DNA of 64,000 bases from Galbula dea. Lineage: Eukaryota; Chordata; Aves; Piciformes; Galbulidae. The stretch's first letter is position 1, and every line of letters starts with the position of its first letter. The position numbers and the translations under genes are program-made. This document shows positions 33,639 to 46,480 of the stretch, one piece after another. The stretch spans positions 249,555 through 313,554 of the forward strand of contig VWZX01005783.1 in NCBI GenBank assembly GCA_013399015.1, written 5' to 3'. The notes beneath the pieces are model-generated. The model was not told where the DNA came from. It ran no database searches and saw nothing but the letters and a program-made list of their open reading frames with translations.

Positions 33639-36600
33639 CTGCGGGGACAAGGCACAGAAAGTGGTCAGCAACAGCCTCAGCCCACCGCTTCCAGAGGGTC
33701 CCCCGGTGTGGCTGTGGGGGCACGTGGACAGGGCTGCTGGCCACTCCATGGTGCCAGCATGTCCTAGCAGTTCCATTGAGGATGCTCAGGTGATTTTTGG
33801 GAGCCAGGGCGGGAACAGCAACCCTTGTCAGCCCTGAGCTGCGACGCTGCGGGCACAGTATGGTGTGTAACACCCCAACACGGGGGGTGAGGGCAAAGGC
33901 AGCTTCCGCAGAGGACGCCGTTGCCATGGAATCTGCCGCCTCTGCCTCGCTGTAGCCTCCTACTGCAGTTCCAACGTTTCCCCAGGTAACTGGTTTGTCA
34001 CCCTGAAAGTGACTTTGAACCTGTGCAGAGGACACGGGGGTGCATGTGGGCTGAGAGAGAAAAGGAAACGGCGTCATTGAAACCATCAGCCCAATCTAGG
34101 AAGGGTTGTTGACCTCAAGCCCCAAGACTTCACAGCCTGATTAGTGAGGATGGAGATGCTAATCCAGGATTACAGAGGTGCAGAGACCGGCTGGGCTAAG
34201 CAGGGAAGGAACCTCCTCCCGGGGAGAGAAGAGTGGGCTCAAGGGGAGCAGGATGGCCAGGAAGCCCTTTCTGGCTCTCTGTGTGCACCATGCCAGCACC
34301 TCTAATGCCTGATCTGTTCATCTTTCTGCTCCTGCCAGTGATGGGGTGTGGAAAGGGCTTGTTAAAACAGAAGCACTGCATCAAGTGGCAGGTTCCTCAC
34401 AGCTCCTACCACCCTCCCTGCCCTTCCCACACCTCGACGGGTGATGGGCACCCTCCCTGCCCCAGCCCTTCTGAGTCACACCACCGGCACCCAAAGTGTG
34501 ACTTCACATGGGGACCTGCACTGCTCTGGCCAACCCACGTGGGCTCTTTCCAGATGCCTGCAGGAGGGTAACACCATCCAGCCATCCAGCCATTCTCCAT
34601 CCCACCTGCCATGGTGCCATCAAGAGATGGCATTGAGTAAACACCTGTGGGGCAATTTGGGTAACAAAACTTGGCATTTCCCCAATCCAGTTTGCCTAAT
34701 GACTTTGGAAGGCTGGAGGATGTAAGCGATGAAGGGGAAGAATTGCAGCCACAGCAACTCATTTCATGGTGTTTGAGGGGCAGGGGTTGCCTGATGAGGG
34801 GACACAAACTGCCTGTGGGTGCAAAGTGGCAGCTGGAGCTACTGGCAAAGGGGAGGGCTGGGCTGTATGGCCACACTGTGAGCCTGGCACCAGGGCAGAT
34901 CACCCTAGGGCACCCTTCCTGCCCACCCAGACTCCTGCCCCTGGCAGCTCTGGCTGCAAGCTCCTGCACTCAGTGGGGTGCAGGGAGGAAAGCAAACACC
35001 CCCCTGTGAGGCTGGCACCCATCCGTGCTCATCCTGTCCTGCCCAGACCTGCTCCCACTGTCTGCAGTAACCACTGCTTTTTATGATACGATTTGCAATT
35101 GCTTTACAGCCTCAGCTCCTTCTGCTGAGGAAAAAATGCTTTATAATGAGATCTTTGGGGAGGCAGTTGCATGCAGTAATTATTATGTGAGTGGCATCCA
35201 AAGAGCAATCATTTGATGCCATCTTAAATTAGGAGGTTGCCCCATAAACATGGCTGATGTGATCCTGCTCTTTGTAAGCTGTTAGTAGGCTCAGATGGGC
35301 AGACACCTGTGGGTGGGACTTGCTGCACAGTATGGCCTGAGCTGCACTGGTGGCACCCAGTGGGTTGAGTGCTGGCTCCCCCCACGAGCAGTGAGCCCAT
35401 CAGCACTGGGAAAGGCTCAGTGGGAGGTGGGAGGTGATGTGGAAACAGGGAACTGGGGGGGTCTTCTGGGGCTGAGGTGGCCTGAGAGGGGCTGGGTATG
35501 CACTGGCCACTGCACGTCCCCTTCCTGGGAATGACCATGGAGCCAAGAGCATCAAATCCCTCCAAGCCAGCCACAGTACTGAGCAAGGGTGCTGGCAAGG
35601 GACAAGAACCCCAAAGGCCTTTGTGGGGGGAGCCCCAGGCCCACCCTGGCACTGCCAACCCCAGCTCAGAGGCTGAAGAGCAAACTGGGTCTCAGAGCCA
35701 GGGATCATGCCTAGGAAGCACCAGGGATGAGTTTCAGCTTAATCCTGGGATGGAGGAGGAAGAGGAGCCAGGCTGCTCACAGAGCATCCTCTGCCAGCTA
35801 CAGGTGTCTGGGCACCACTGCCTGTCCCTGACTGCCCTCGGTGCTGTTGGGGACAGGAGTGCATAACCTGGAACTCTGCAGTGTCACTTGCTGGCATGTG
35901 GAAGCAGTGTGGCAAGGCTGGTCTCAGCAAGGCAAGGCCAGGCAGGATGGAGACCCAAGGGACAGCCTGAGGACACCAATATGCATCCTTTCTCCACTGG
36001 GCTGTGAATGGAGTGGGGCCATCGTGGGTGGTGGGAGCCTGGGGCACGGAAGCCCTGCCTGAAGGTGACAGGAAGGGTGGATGAGCCAAGGAAATCTTCT
36101 AGGGGAGCACCCAGCTCCTGCCCACGGGCCCCACTGGCCAGAGTCCACTGCCTGGAGAGTTGCCCAATGCATCCTGCTTGGGCGCCAGGCTGGCCAGATC
36201 CTGCTGTCCAGGTCAGGGCTGTGGGGGTGAGTGAGAGGCAGGGAGTGGCTGCATCTGCCTTGAAACAGGGGCTAGGATGATCTTGGTCAGCACTAAAAGA
36301 CATCAGAGCCTGTGTCATGCTGGTCTGGCATGAGATGTCCTACCTGTGGCAGCTTCAGGATGGGGAAATTGCACTTACCCCCAGTTGCATCTGCCTGTCC
36401 CTGGTGGATGAGGCTGGGAGAAGTCCTTTGCCAGGGCTCTCCAGATGGGCAGGGCTTCCTGTCCCTGCTCTGGGGCTGCCCCAGGAGGGGCTGCAGGGTA
36501 CTGTGATGGGTGGCCCAAGGGGGACAGCACGTTGTGGAATGCCTTCTAGGCAGCTCTCTGCTGCTGGTCCCAGTTCTGGGCTGGTGTCTGGAGCCTGCAG

Positions 36601-39600
36601 ACATTTTTCATTCAGCAAGACATTTCTCCTCCTTATTTTGGAATGTGAAAGATAATTTTGTGGGCAAAACTGACTGTTTAATGAACCAAGAGAGCCAGGA
36701 GATTTTCTAAATTAGTGTCTGGATTGCAATCAGTGAGTGGAGCTGGAGGAGGTCTGATGATGATGTCCTTGTTAGTTTTTCCCTGGGTCTGGAGGGTTTG
36801 CGGGCTTTAAGACCTACCTTGGTGGTCTGTGAGCTGCTGCAGGGTCTATGTCAGGGTAGTAGTCAACCCAGAGGTTCTGGCTTTCATGTGCAAAACATTC
36901 CTGGGTGGGTGCCGAGCATCTGAGGGGCTGCCAACAGGCTGTGAATGTGCTCACTGGCTTCCCAGCCCTGCCCTGCCCTGCGGATAAGGTCCGTGTCCCC
37001 TTCCTGGGTGTCCCAATGGACCCCCTCCAGCCCTAGGGTCTTTGGGTGCCCCCCTTCTGCTCACACACAAACGCTCCCTCTTATTTTATCTCTGCACAAA
37101 CCTATGCTCTTACCTTGCTGGCGGGCTTCCAGCTCTTTTATTTCCAGGTCATGAGTGAGCTCTGGAAGAGAAATCAGACAGGACTGAGAAGGAGCATGCC
37201 ATGTGCTCCCAGTGCCTCCCTATGCTCCTCACAAGGGCACTGGCCATGGCCGTGGCCATGGAACAGCCTCTGCCCATCCTGTGGTTTGAGTGTGGCCTTC
37301 TCGGAGCACTAACCACAGGCTGAGCCAAAAATAGATGATCCCAGTAATTTATACATTATTAAGCAGCCTTGGCATCTGGCATCTGCCGCAACGCTTGCCC
37401 CTGTAACATGGCCAAGGCAGTGTCTGTGGGCCCTGTCCCACGGCTCTGTTTCTCCTGCAGTGCCTTTTCTTTTTCTAAGAGCATTGCTGAAACATTCTGG
37501 TGCTTTAAACCAGGACAAAGAGCAGAGCAACAGACTGAAAATAGACCAAAGTGTAAGCTGCTGCCCAAGGTATTTCATAATTTACTGTTTCCAGGCTGAT
37601 CTCTGCCTCTGCACATGACGCAAGCAGGACAGCCTCAGCCTCAGCCTCAGCCCTGCCCTCTGTGCCTGCAGAAGGATGCTGCCCTGCGCTGGGGCCACTA
37701 TGTGCCTTCAAAATCCACTCTCAGCCTGGCATGGAGCCCTGCCTGCCTGCTTAGCACCAACACACTGCTTGCTGCTGCTGGCTCACCACCAACATGCTGC
37801 CTGCTCCTGCCTGCTCTCTGCCTGCTCCCTGCTGAGCTCTCAGCTACAAAATTAGTTCACAGAGGGCAGCAAGGGAGGTTGCTCAGGGACTTTCTGGAGT
37901 TCACTTTACCCTGCACACTTTTACAGACAATCTCTTTTGAATTAATTATCACGGTTCACCAAACCACCAGCCAGTCTGAGAGAAGGAGGAAGAGAAGGGC
38001 AGCAGCAGTATTTGGTTGTTTTGGGGCTTTTTTCCCCCCCTGAAAATGAGTTCAAATGGTTAATCTTTGCCCTACATTTTTCCCTTAATCTGCTTTCACG
38101 TTGATTCTAATCCTCACCACCGCCATCCTTCTGAAACGAAATGCTTGGCTCAGGCTGCTCTACTTGTCTGTCTTGGAAAACAAATCTGTAGTGAGAAGGC
38201 AGAAGGAGCCGAGAAGGTAATGCAGTTTCTGGAAAGCTTTCAGCACTCCCGACTGCCCCATTGGAAATCAATGGCAACTGTGTTATGTTTCTGAAGCTAA
38301 AATTATAGAATTGGAGTCTCAGGTATATTTCAAATGAAAACTAAATCCATTGTCCTTTTCCAAAGAAGATATTGTCCTGCTGAGCAGGCATGATGCACAA
38401 CCTGGGGTCCCTGCTTCTGCGCTGGAGCCACAGGAGCTGGTGGGAACCCCTGAGGGGCAAATCCAGGGGAGAGCATCTGCAGGCTTCTCAGGCAGTTCTG
38501 GCTCTGCAGGACAGATCCAGCTGCTCTGCACTTCCACTCCTCACCCTCCACGCTGCTGGCCCTGGCTGCAGCCAGTTCCCAGCAGCTCTCCTGCTCGACC
38601 CTAGCGCCAGGTGTGAACAGGGCAGTGCTGGGGGATGCACTTCAACTTCCCTGGTTCAGGACACAGCTGTATTGTCTGTATTCCCTGCAATGGGCAGGGA
38701 CAGACTGGTCCGCCCCTCAGCAGCCCCACAGCCCCAGATTCCCGAAGGTCTGTGACCCTCTTGGAGGTGGCTGTGTGCCCCTTAGTGGGGTCAGATGTTT
38801 GTAGACAAGCTAGAAGTGGGTTTATTTAAGACACAGCTGCTCTTGACTCAGCGTGCTTCCCCCTTCGCTGCCTGGAGGACTGTCCTGATTCCCCTAATGT
38901 GTGAGAGTACGGAGGGGCCGTTGGCACAGCCTGTCTGAAAGCTCTGCTATGCAGGGCACTGCTGAAGAGACCCTCTAAACCCCACTCTGGTCCCACCCCA
39001 GCCTTCCCTCTGTTGCACTGCTAACACCATGGAACAGGCTGATTATTGCCACAAGGCTTGAGCTCCTCTTCCAGTAAAAGGAGAAACAGAAGAGTCAGAG
39101 GAATCTATTGCTATTTCTGCTGTGTTTGTACCTTGCAAACAAAATGGGAGTGGGACGGAAGCCAACTCTGCTCTGTAACGTGAGGCTTGTTCCAATAAAT
39201 GAATCACAGCACAGGGCTCTGGACTGTGTTACCTCCTGTAAAGCCTCCAACCAGGAACATTGGGCTGCAGGGTTTGGCTCTGCCCTGGCCCTGTAGTCAG
39301 GGCTGTGATACATGCCCAAAGCAGCCACCCACCCCCTCTGCCAGGCTGCAGCACAGGGCACAAGGTTGGGTGCTTTCAGCTCTTGCTGCTGGCCCTTGCT
39401 CCCTTGGTGTGGGAGGCTCCTGCAACGTTGGATGCAGCCTTGGGTCCAGAGGCAGCAAACCTGAGGATTTATGTACTTGAATAAGGTCCCTTCTGAACCT
39501 GTCTGTTCTGCTGCTGCATCCAGGCTGGATCCAGAGGGGCTGGCTTGCTGTGTGCCCTCACCCCAGGATTCCCTCACACATGTCTGGCTCGCAAATGAGG

Positions 39601-41328
39601 ATGTGACCCTTGTTGTCCAGCCACACTGGGAAGGAGATGACTGATAACTGACTGTCCAATGGGCTCATTTCTGCCCTTGGAGTGTCTAACCCCCCCAAGC
39701 CTGATCTAAGCACAAGAACTCCACTGTCTCATCCATCTGGGGAGGCCATAGATTAAGCCATTACAAGAATGAAATAGAAAAGCAAAAGCTTAGAAAGGAT
39801 AGGGAAAACCAGACAATTTTATCAATGTAAACAAGTCTTGGTTTCCCAGGAATCAGGGAGGATGAGAGGCTAGAAGACAAGGAGCAATTAGCTGTGGCTG
39901 AATTATTGATGAGAGCAATGGCACAAGTTGGAATGAGTTTCGGTGGTGGACAGGAGGCCAGGAAGCCACTGCGCCTGCAAGGCCAGATGAAGTGGAGGGT
40001 GACACTGCCCTGTGGGTGGGGGCTGGTGGCCATGCACCCCGCAGCCAGGTCAGGTCCCTGAGCCCTGCACCAGGCTTGTGGTTACACTTCCCAGAGGCTG
40101 AGACAGGCAGATCCTGACCAGCTGCTGCAGTGGCTGCCATCATCCTGGGGAGCACTTGCCTTCTTCCTGAGGCTCCTGGTGACAGCCCCTGATCTTGGGT
40201 AAGGCTAGGAGGCTGCAGCCTCTGTGTGAGGAGCTGCTGGGGGTGCCTGGCAGGGACCCTCACTCCAGAGCAGGGAGCAATCTAGGCAAGGGGGATAGAG
40301 GTGCTGGTGCTCCTGGTGTTACTGCTCATTCAGCACTGCTGTGGTAAAAGATGGATTTCACCTCTCTGTGTGCAAGAGAATAAGAGTAACAAAATATAAA
40401 CAAGAAAATTACATTTCCTCCTGTTCTGACAGTGGCCACGGCATGGTCTCATATACCTCCTTATTGACAGAATCGAACCCTCTTCTTCTACAACCCCCTA
40501 GTCTACTGGCACCTGGGAAAAATGATGAACTACATTTTCATAATCAAAACACCTTTGTGGGCACAGATCCTGGGAGGAAAAGGCAGGACCATCCTGCAGG
40601 CTACAGCTGTGATTTTCCCTTCCCTTAGACAAGCGAATCCCTTGGGTTAACAACTGCTGCAGCCAAACTACTAATGGGGCAGAAACATGCAGCCAGGGAC
40701 AGTGCTGAGCTACTGGGGCTAATCCTCCTTCAGAAGCCTGCCCTGAGCACAGCGTGACAACAAAGGGAGAGGGTTTTAACTATGGATTATCACCGCAGCT
40801 TCCTGTCTTATCACCTGCCCAGCCAGCTGACGCCCAGAATAAAAATTGTTCTGCTTCTTCAGTGTTGCAGTTGGAGGAAGCTGCTGGCATCTACTCGCAG
40901 AGAAGAGATGTCAGGGAGTTTGATCCACACCAGATTTGGTGGCCACGTAGTGTGTTCTAGGGAGGGGCTGGTGGCATCCAGGCCAGGGGTGCACATGGGA
41001 GGCTGAGGAGGATGGGGATCCCCTGATCCTATCTGAGCCGGATCTCCTGGTGCACAGTACTTGCCTTCTCCATGTCCTGCCAAACACCAGCACGAGTTCC
41101 CGGGAGGGACCAGTCCTGGAGTGTCAGCAGGAGCTTTCCTACCTGTCATGTTTGGTGGCCGTGCAGCTCCCCCATGCCACAGCAACCCCAGCACTCACCT
41201 GAGCAGTGCTTCTGCAAGCGGAGGATCTCCAGGTGCAGGTCATGGAGCAGCTCCATCTGCTCCTTCTTCAGGAAAGCGATGTGCCGCTGCACGCTCTGGA
41301 TCTGGTGCTCTAGGGACACGGTCTCCAT
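32992..41328 (-). CDS. CCDC92B: CCDC92B, coiled-coil domain-containing 92B (three coding exons)
   Basis: A paralogue of CCDC92, a centriole and ciliary-interface coiled-coil protein; the function of 92B itself is little known. Coding exons are 41199-41328, 37114-37161 and 32992-33638, and phases 1, 1 and 0 join to 274 residues plus TAG. The N-terminus METVSLEHQIQSVQRHIAFL starts a coiled coil that runs through EILRLQKHCSELTHDLEIK, RELEEKCRAMEAQLQEKEKD and FLEELKRRSHRVTILDTELQ to about residue 140. This matches the CCDC92 family block. The C-terminal half is Pro-, Arg- and Gly-rich with the conserved-looking MPDPALFLYTARP. Family identity is confident. The 92B rather than 92 assignment follows the METVSLEHQIQSVQRH start and the position next to CLUH. 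Confidence 0.9.
33639..37113 (-). other. CCDC92B intron between coding exons 2 and 3
   Basis: No gene supported. An AT-rich block at 35080-35235 stands out from the GC-rich surroundings and could be a conserved noncoding element (inference). Confidence 0.75.
37114..37161 (-). CDS. CCDC92B: CCDC92B coding exon 2 (48 bp)
   Basis: Acceptor TTCCAG, donor GTAAGA. It encodes ELTHDLEIKELEARQQ, continuing the coiled coil between KHCS and DVLDREL. Phase 1-1 makes it skippable without frame loss. It is too short for a simple ORF search and was found by matching the ELTHDLE motif of the family. Confidence 0.93.
37162..41198 (-). other. CCDC92B intron between coding exons 1 and 2
   Basis: No gene supported. 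An AT-rich stretch lies at 37320-37600, and a short GCCTCA triplication near 37632. The rest is unremarkable intron. Confidence 0.75.
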
Positions 41329-41353
41329 TGCAACCAAATTTACAGTCCAGGCC
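41199..41353 (-). CDS. CCDC92B: CCDC92B coding exon 1 with short 5' UTR
   Basis: The acceptor CTACAG ends at 41354, 25 bases of 5' UTR follow, and the ATG is at 41326-41328. It encodes METVSLEHQIQSVQRHIAFL to LQKHCS, then a GTGAGT donor at 41193-41198. The splice acceptor upstream of the ATG shows that at least one noncoding exon exists further 5'. Confidence 0.9.
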
Positions 41354-44300
41354 TGTAGAGAACAGAGATGGCTTGTGATCAGACATGCAGCAGCTCACTG
41401 AGCTTGTGAGCCCCATCCTTGGAGCCCCTGTGAGGGGCAGAACCTGCTGGGTGCAAGGTGGGCAACTGCTCTCATCTCTCCTTTCCACAGGGACATGGCT
41501 GTGGGTGGAGCAGCTCTGCTCAGAATATCCCTGGGGAATGGCTCCCAAGCCACCCCACCACCTCTCAGGGCTGGCTCCTGTCCTGCCTGCACTGGGAGGC
41601 TCAGGGGCTGCACAAGAAGATGCTGCAGAACTGACCCTGGCATCAGAACAGCTCATTTCTATTTTGAATTTGGCCCTAGGAAATATTTTGTCACTGAGCA
41701 GGATTGCATGCGGGACAGGATTGCTCCCCACAGTCCACAGGTAGGAGTTGCACCAGAGATGATTCTGGCCCTCACTTGACAAGCTACATGTTACGAAGCA
41801 GTAACTGTAGTGAGGGATCTAACACTTGAAAAATACAATATGCTCCATCTAACCTGATCAGCATTACGTGGCGAGGAGAGTCATGTTGTCTTCCAAAAGA
41901 AGAAACATCTCTGGTAGTTCTCCTGGCAGACAGGAGCTGCTGGCAGTGCTGTGCCAGGAGGCTCAGCCCGTATTGGGCATCCGTCACCACGTGTTAATTA
42001 ACGGCTTCAGCAAAGCAGCAGCATGAGCTTCCTACCTGTGCGGCTGCACCATAGAGATAAAAATAAACCTCTGAAAGAGCTCCTAATCCTGGGAAATACC
42101 ATTCCGTGTGGATGTGGAATCCATCCTTTCTCTCCCTGCCCAGCCCAGGAAGCTGCAGCACACTGAGGTGACAGAGGGGAGATGCTGTGCCAGCAAGTTG
42201 GAGGAATGACATGCACCATCCTGTCCCTGGGAAGCTGCTCCCATCCCCTCCTTCATCATTGTCTGACTCCAGTTTTCTTTCTATAGAAACTCCAGAGTAA
42301 GCGAGGGCTTTGGCTCGTGCTCACGGCACACCCAGCTCAGTAGCATAGTGCATTGCAAGGTAATTCCCACAACCAAAATAAAATCAAACTGCATTTAAGC
42401 TCTATTCCACAGTAGGTTATCTTGGCACAGCCTTGAGCTCAAACCTTTGGTCTTGCCAAAACCTCTCCAGGTTTGTGAAATCCTTACTGTCAGCTCTCCA
42501 TATTCCTCCAAGCTGTATGAGAGGGCTGGGGGCTGGCCTGGCCATGCCCCTCGCAGGGCTGGCACATGGCTCTGCTGCATGCTCTGCTTAATGCTTGAAA
42601 CAGGAATATTGGGTAGTGGGAACTGGCTTTGGTGGATTCTCACGGTTGTTTTTTATGTCCCAGGGAGCCATTTCTTGAGGCAAAATAATGAAATTTGGAG
42701 TTTTAGGATGGGTCTGCTATTCAGGGAATGAAATGGTCCAAACATTCATCCCAGGAATGTGATAGGAAAGCATGGAAAAGGCCAGTGTGGTACAGAAAAA
42801 CAACAGATACAAAGGTCCTGTCTCTCATCTAAGGCGCTTATTGCGGGAGGTTTGATTTATACTGGCTTAAAGCTTCCCTGTGGAACAATGTCATGTAAGT
42901 GAAACCAGCCCTGGCTCAGCCTGCTCAATCCTGCCTGGCTGGAGGGAAAGCATGCACATGCGTTGTGAGGAAAACCATGGGCACTGCCAGGAGCCCCAGG
43001 AATTGGCAGTCCCTTAGTCCTGGGCATTTTAAAGCAGAAAAAAAATCTAGCTCTGCACTTCCTCATGGCTCCTATTCCTTTGAATGGGAAGGTTTCCAAG
43101 TCTTGTAAGTCACCTTTCCTGATAGCACCATAATTAATAGACAAGTGAGCCGGCATCTGTTCTGTGTACCATGAGAGCTGGCAGCGATGGGGACCCCTGA
43201 AAGGTGCAGTGGGTATATTGTCTTGGGCCAGTGCAACAGCTATGGAAGTTATTGGGATCTGCCATAGACTAGGGACACAAACTACACCATAGCACAGACC
43301 CTCCTGCCAGCCTTGCCTGGGATGTGCTGGGTCCTGGAGCAGCTCCTTGATGGGAGCTGTGGCACCTCATCTCAGGAAACATCAGAAAGTAGGTTGGACA
43401 AAGCCCAGGGGATATGTAGTGCTATTTTCAAGTGCTTTGTTCTGTCTAGTTGAAATGTCTTTAGCAGAAATGACTGCAAATTTTCCACTGAACTCTCCCT
43501 CCTTCCTGTAAGTAGGAAATTATTCATTTTTACCAAAGAAAATGTTTTCCTTTAGAAACAAATAGCTGATAACTATCAAGCTGTAAATAAAGTCAAAGAA
43601 AAAAATCGGGAATTGAGATCTGCTCGTTGTCTCTGATTCAGAAAATAAAAAGCCTGCACAATGTACCTGCGACCGGGGTGGGGGGGGAAAGTCTGTTTCC
43701 AAAATCACTACGAGAAATAAAGTTCTAACTTGCCAGAGCAACTGGTGGTAGAAGCCTTCACAGTGACCATGTACTCTGTGGCTTTGAGGAGTTACAGCTC
43801 TAGAAAACAAAGTCATTCATAATAAAAGCCAAGGGTAAGTGATATTCCTTTTTAGCTTGAAGGATTCTCTATGTCTTTGTGCTTCTGATAGCTCTAGATA
43901 CACACACATAGAGCTGGGAAGGAGGCAGTGATCAGCTGAACAGTGGTTTTTGCCCCTACCCAAAGGTGACCCCTGTGCTTTGAACTGGCCCTTGCAGAGC
44001 TGTGGCTGAACGCTCTCCAGTTTTGGAGACTGGACATCCAAGGGCCTTTGCTGATCATCAAGAGTTTTCCAGGAACAAGCTTCCCTTGCTGACCATCCAA
44101 AATCTTGAGCACAGGACTCCCAGGCTGGACTAGTGGGACAGTCTTCAGCAAGGCCCTTGGGACCAGGTCTTTAGCTTTAAAAATGCACTTTTAATACCTT
44201 AACCCTCAACTGCAGTTTTACTCAGAGAGACTGTGAAAGCTTAGCTGGCAAAGTGCCAGATAACTTATAGGCACTTTCTGGGCTGCTGAGCACAAGCAGT

Positions 44301-46141
44301 TCATGGCAGTCTGTATGAGTGCAACTCACGAACATGAACATGGGGAGATGTTCACCAGGAACAGGTGACATGCTCCAGAATGGGCCTTGAAGAGCTGCTC
44401 CCTGCAGAGAAAGCTTCCCTGCTGTGCTCAGCCCACCCTGCCTGGGCCCTTAGCAGAGTCCCTCCAAGCCTCAGTGAGATTCACAACTTCATGTCAACTT
44501 ACCAGAATTCTTATTTCACAAAACAGGATGACTGAAGCAGCCTCTTGAAGTAGTTACAATGATTGACTTAGCTGCAGGTCTCCTAAAAGGTGATTTCCTT
44601 TGCAGACAGATTGTTTGAGAATTTGCTTCCAGGGCAAAACTATATCTGCCCATTGATGCCTATCAGAATCCCAAAGCTTTGACCCAAGAAAAGACCTCAG
44701 TTCCCAACAAGGCATTTGGAAGCTATTGCATGTACACATACCCCAGCACAAATACTGTCACTCCAAGATCCTGCCTTCATCCACGGGATCATTTTTCCCC
44801 ACAAATGGCAAATTAGCTGGGAGTCAGAAGGTTTACAGGAGCAGGTCAATAATTTGTCCTGCTATGGTTGCCAGCAACCCCCAAGCCATCGCGCTGGAGC
44901 ATACATAGGAATAAACACCAATATGTATTAGAAACCCATACTGCTTAGTGTTTGGGATCTCAGGGAGCACAAACACAAACTTTGCAATAATGTTATGAAG
45001 TGACTATGTCTGTAAACGTAAGGAAAATCAGCCAGCAGGAAGCTGAGAAACTTGCAGAAGGTTACAGAGGTAGAGGTGATGCCAAGAATAGAAACTAAAG
45101 GTGAAATCCTGGTCTTGGGAAAGTCAGCAGGAAAAGTCCCCTGGTCTCAGCAGAGGCAGAGTTACACTGACAGTCCCATCTGCTATTCACAATCTATCAG
45201 TATTTAAAGATAAAATCATTGCCAAGGATGATTGTAAATTCTTGTGTTTTCTCACAATATTGTGTTTTCTCTGAACACAACTGCCTGACTAACAGCCAGA
45301 GCCGAGGCTCGTCATGTGGTTGTTGATGCTGGAAGCAAGGACAATGTTTTCCCCCACTGGCTCTGCAGGAATTAACTATGGATTCAGCTCTCCATCGGGA
45401 GCAGAATTTGGCCCATCATCAATGCTTAGCATCAATCCTCCTCTGAAGTGGGTAATTCCCATGGTGTCAGTCTGCACTCTGGGGATTTTGGAGCAATGCT
45501 GTCTGGTCCCCAGCTGGGTCCTTCTACAGGCACTGAACTCTGCGGCTGCCAGTGCACATGGGGAGAGCCTTGCTGAACGTGGAACTACTCCTGCAGTGGG
45601 AGAACCAAGCCAGTGGAGGAGAGTCAGGCCCCAGGGAGGAGAACCGGGCCGGGGGAAGAGAACCAAGCCACAGGAGGAGAATGATGCCACAGGAGGAGAA
45701 CAGTGCCACAGGAAGAGAATGGAGCCCCGGGAGGAGAACCAAGCCCAGGGGAGGAGAACTGAGCCCAGGGGAGGAGAACTGAGACAGAGAAGAAGAACAG
45801 GGCTACGGGAGGAGGAGAACCGAGCCGAGGCAAGGAAAGCCGAGCCACAGGGAGGAGAACCTAGCCCAGGGAAGGAGAACCGAGCCCGGGGTGGTCATGT
45901 ATCGGGTGAAGCAACTTCTAGAACAGCACTAGCGGGGCTGTGAGCGGCGCCCGAAAGGAGGGTGCCTCTCGGGGCAGCAGCCCCTTCCCCGGGCCGGTCG
46001 CTGTCGGCACCGCAGCCCAGGCGCGCGCCCCACTCCAGCTCCCGCATCTCCGCAGGCAGCTGCGCCGCCGCCCCGGGGCCGCCCTCCCCGCCTGCGGCCG
46101 CCATCCCCCGCGCCCGACCCCGCCGAGCCCCGGTCCCTTAC
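41354..46141 (-). other. CCDC92B 5' intron
   Basis: If the noncoding exon at 46142 is correct, this is intron. It holds the minisatellite at 45610-45893 and no supported coding exon. Confidence 0.5.
45610..45893 (+). repeat. Minisatellite, 19-20 bp unit
   Basis: About 14 imperfect copies of a unit like CCCAGGGGAGGAGAACTGAG. Two adjacent units near 45740-45782 are identical and the edges are more diverged. The purine-rich strand is the plus strand. It reads through as a Glu-, Arg- and Gly-rich open frame that is a by-product of the repeat. Confidence 0.85.
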
Positions 46142-46480
46142 CTGNCGTAAACAGGCGGCAACGTGACCGGAACTGGGGAGCTCCGCCGGGGCGGGGAGCA
46201 GGGAACGGAGAACGGGCGGGCTCCAGCGGGGTCCCAGGGGCCCGACTCCCTCGCCGGGGACATACCCCCCGGCAGCCAGGGCCGGGGCTCCGAAGATCTC
46301 GGGGGGAGCCTCACTGAGGTCGGGGCTCTGCTCCCCGGAGCCTCCGGTGCAGCCTGGTCTCGGCTGCGACGGCTCAGCCGCTGTCCGCGGTGCTGAAGCC
46401 TCCTGGCGGAACCGGTGCCGCAGCCTCCTCCAGCCCAGCGCCAGGGCCCGGGGGGTCACCGAGTGGAGAGCCCGGGAGAC
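45930..46480. promoter_or_regulatory. CpG island, probable CCDC92B promoter
   Basis: A dense CpG block distinct from both flanks. It contains a minus-strand CAG/GTAAGG donor that fits a noncoding first exon, so the minus-strand transcript would start within the island. Confidence 0.65.
46142..46400 (-). other. CCDC92B: Putative noncoding exon 1 of CCDC92B
   Basis: The 3' boundary is set by a consensus donor (GTAAGG at 46136-46141) directly in the CpG island. The 5' boundary is a guess. One N at 46145 lies three bases inside the exon. Confidence 0.4.

Noticed and set aside
33382..33837. 151-aa plus-strand leucine-rich frame
   Set aside because: Exactly antisense to the CCDC92B coiled-coil exon; leucine richness comes from reversed Glu, Lys and Gln codons.
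45314..45943. 209-aa plus-strand frame rich in Glu, Arg and Gly
   Set aside because: Its second half is the translated minisatellite and its first half has no protein-like signal.
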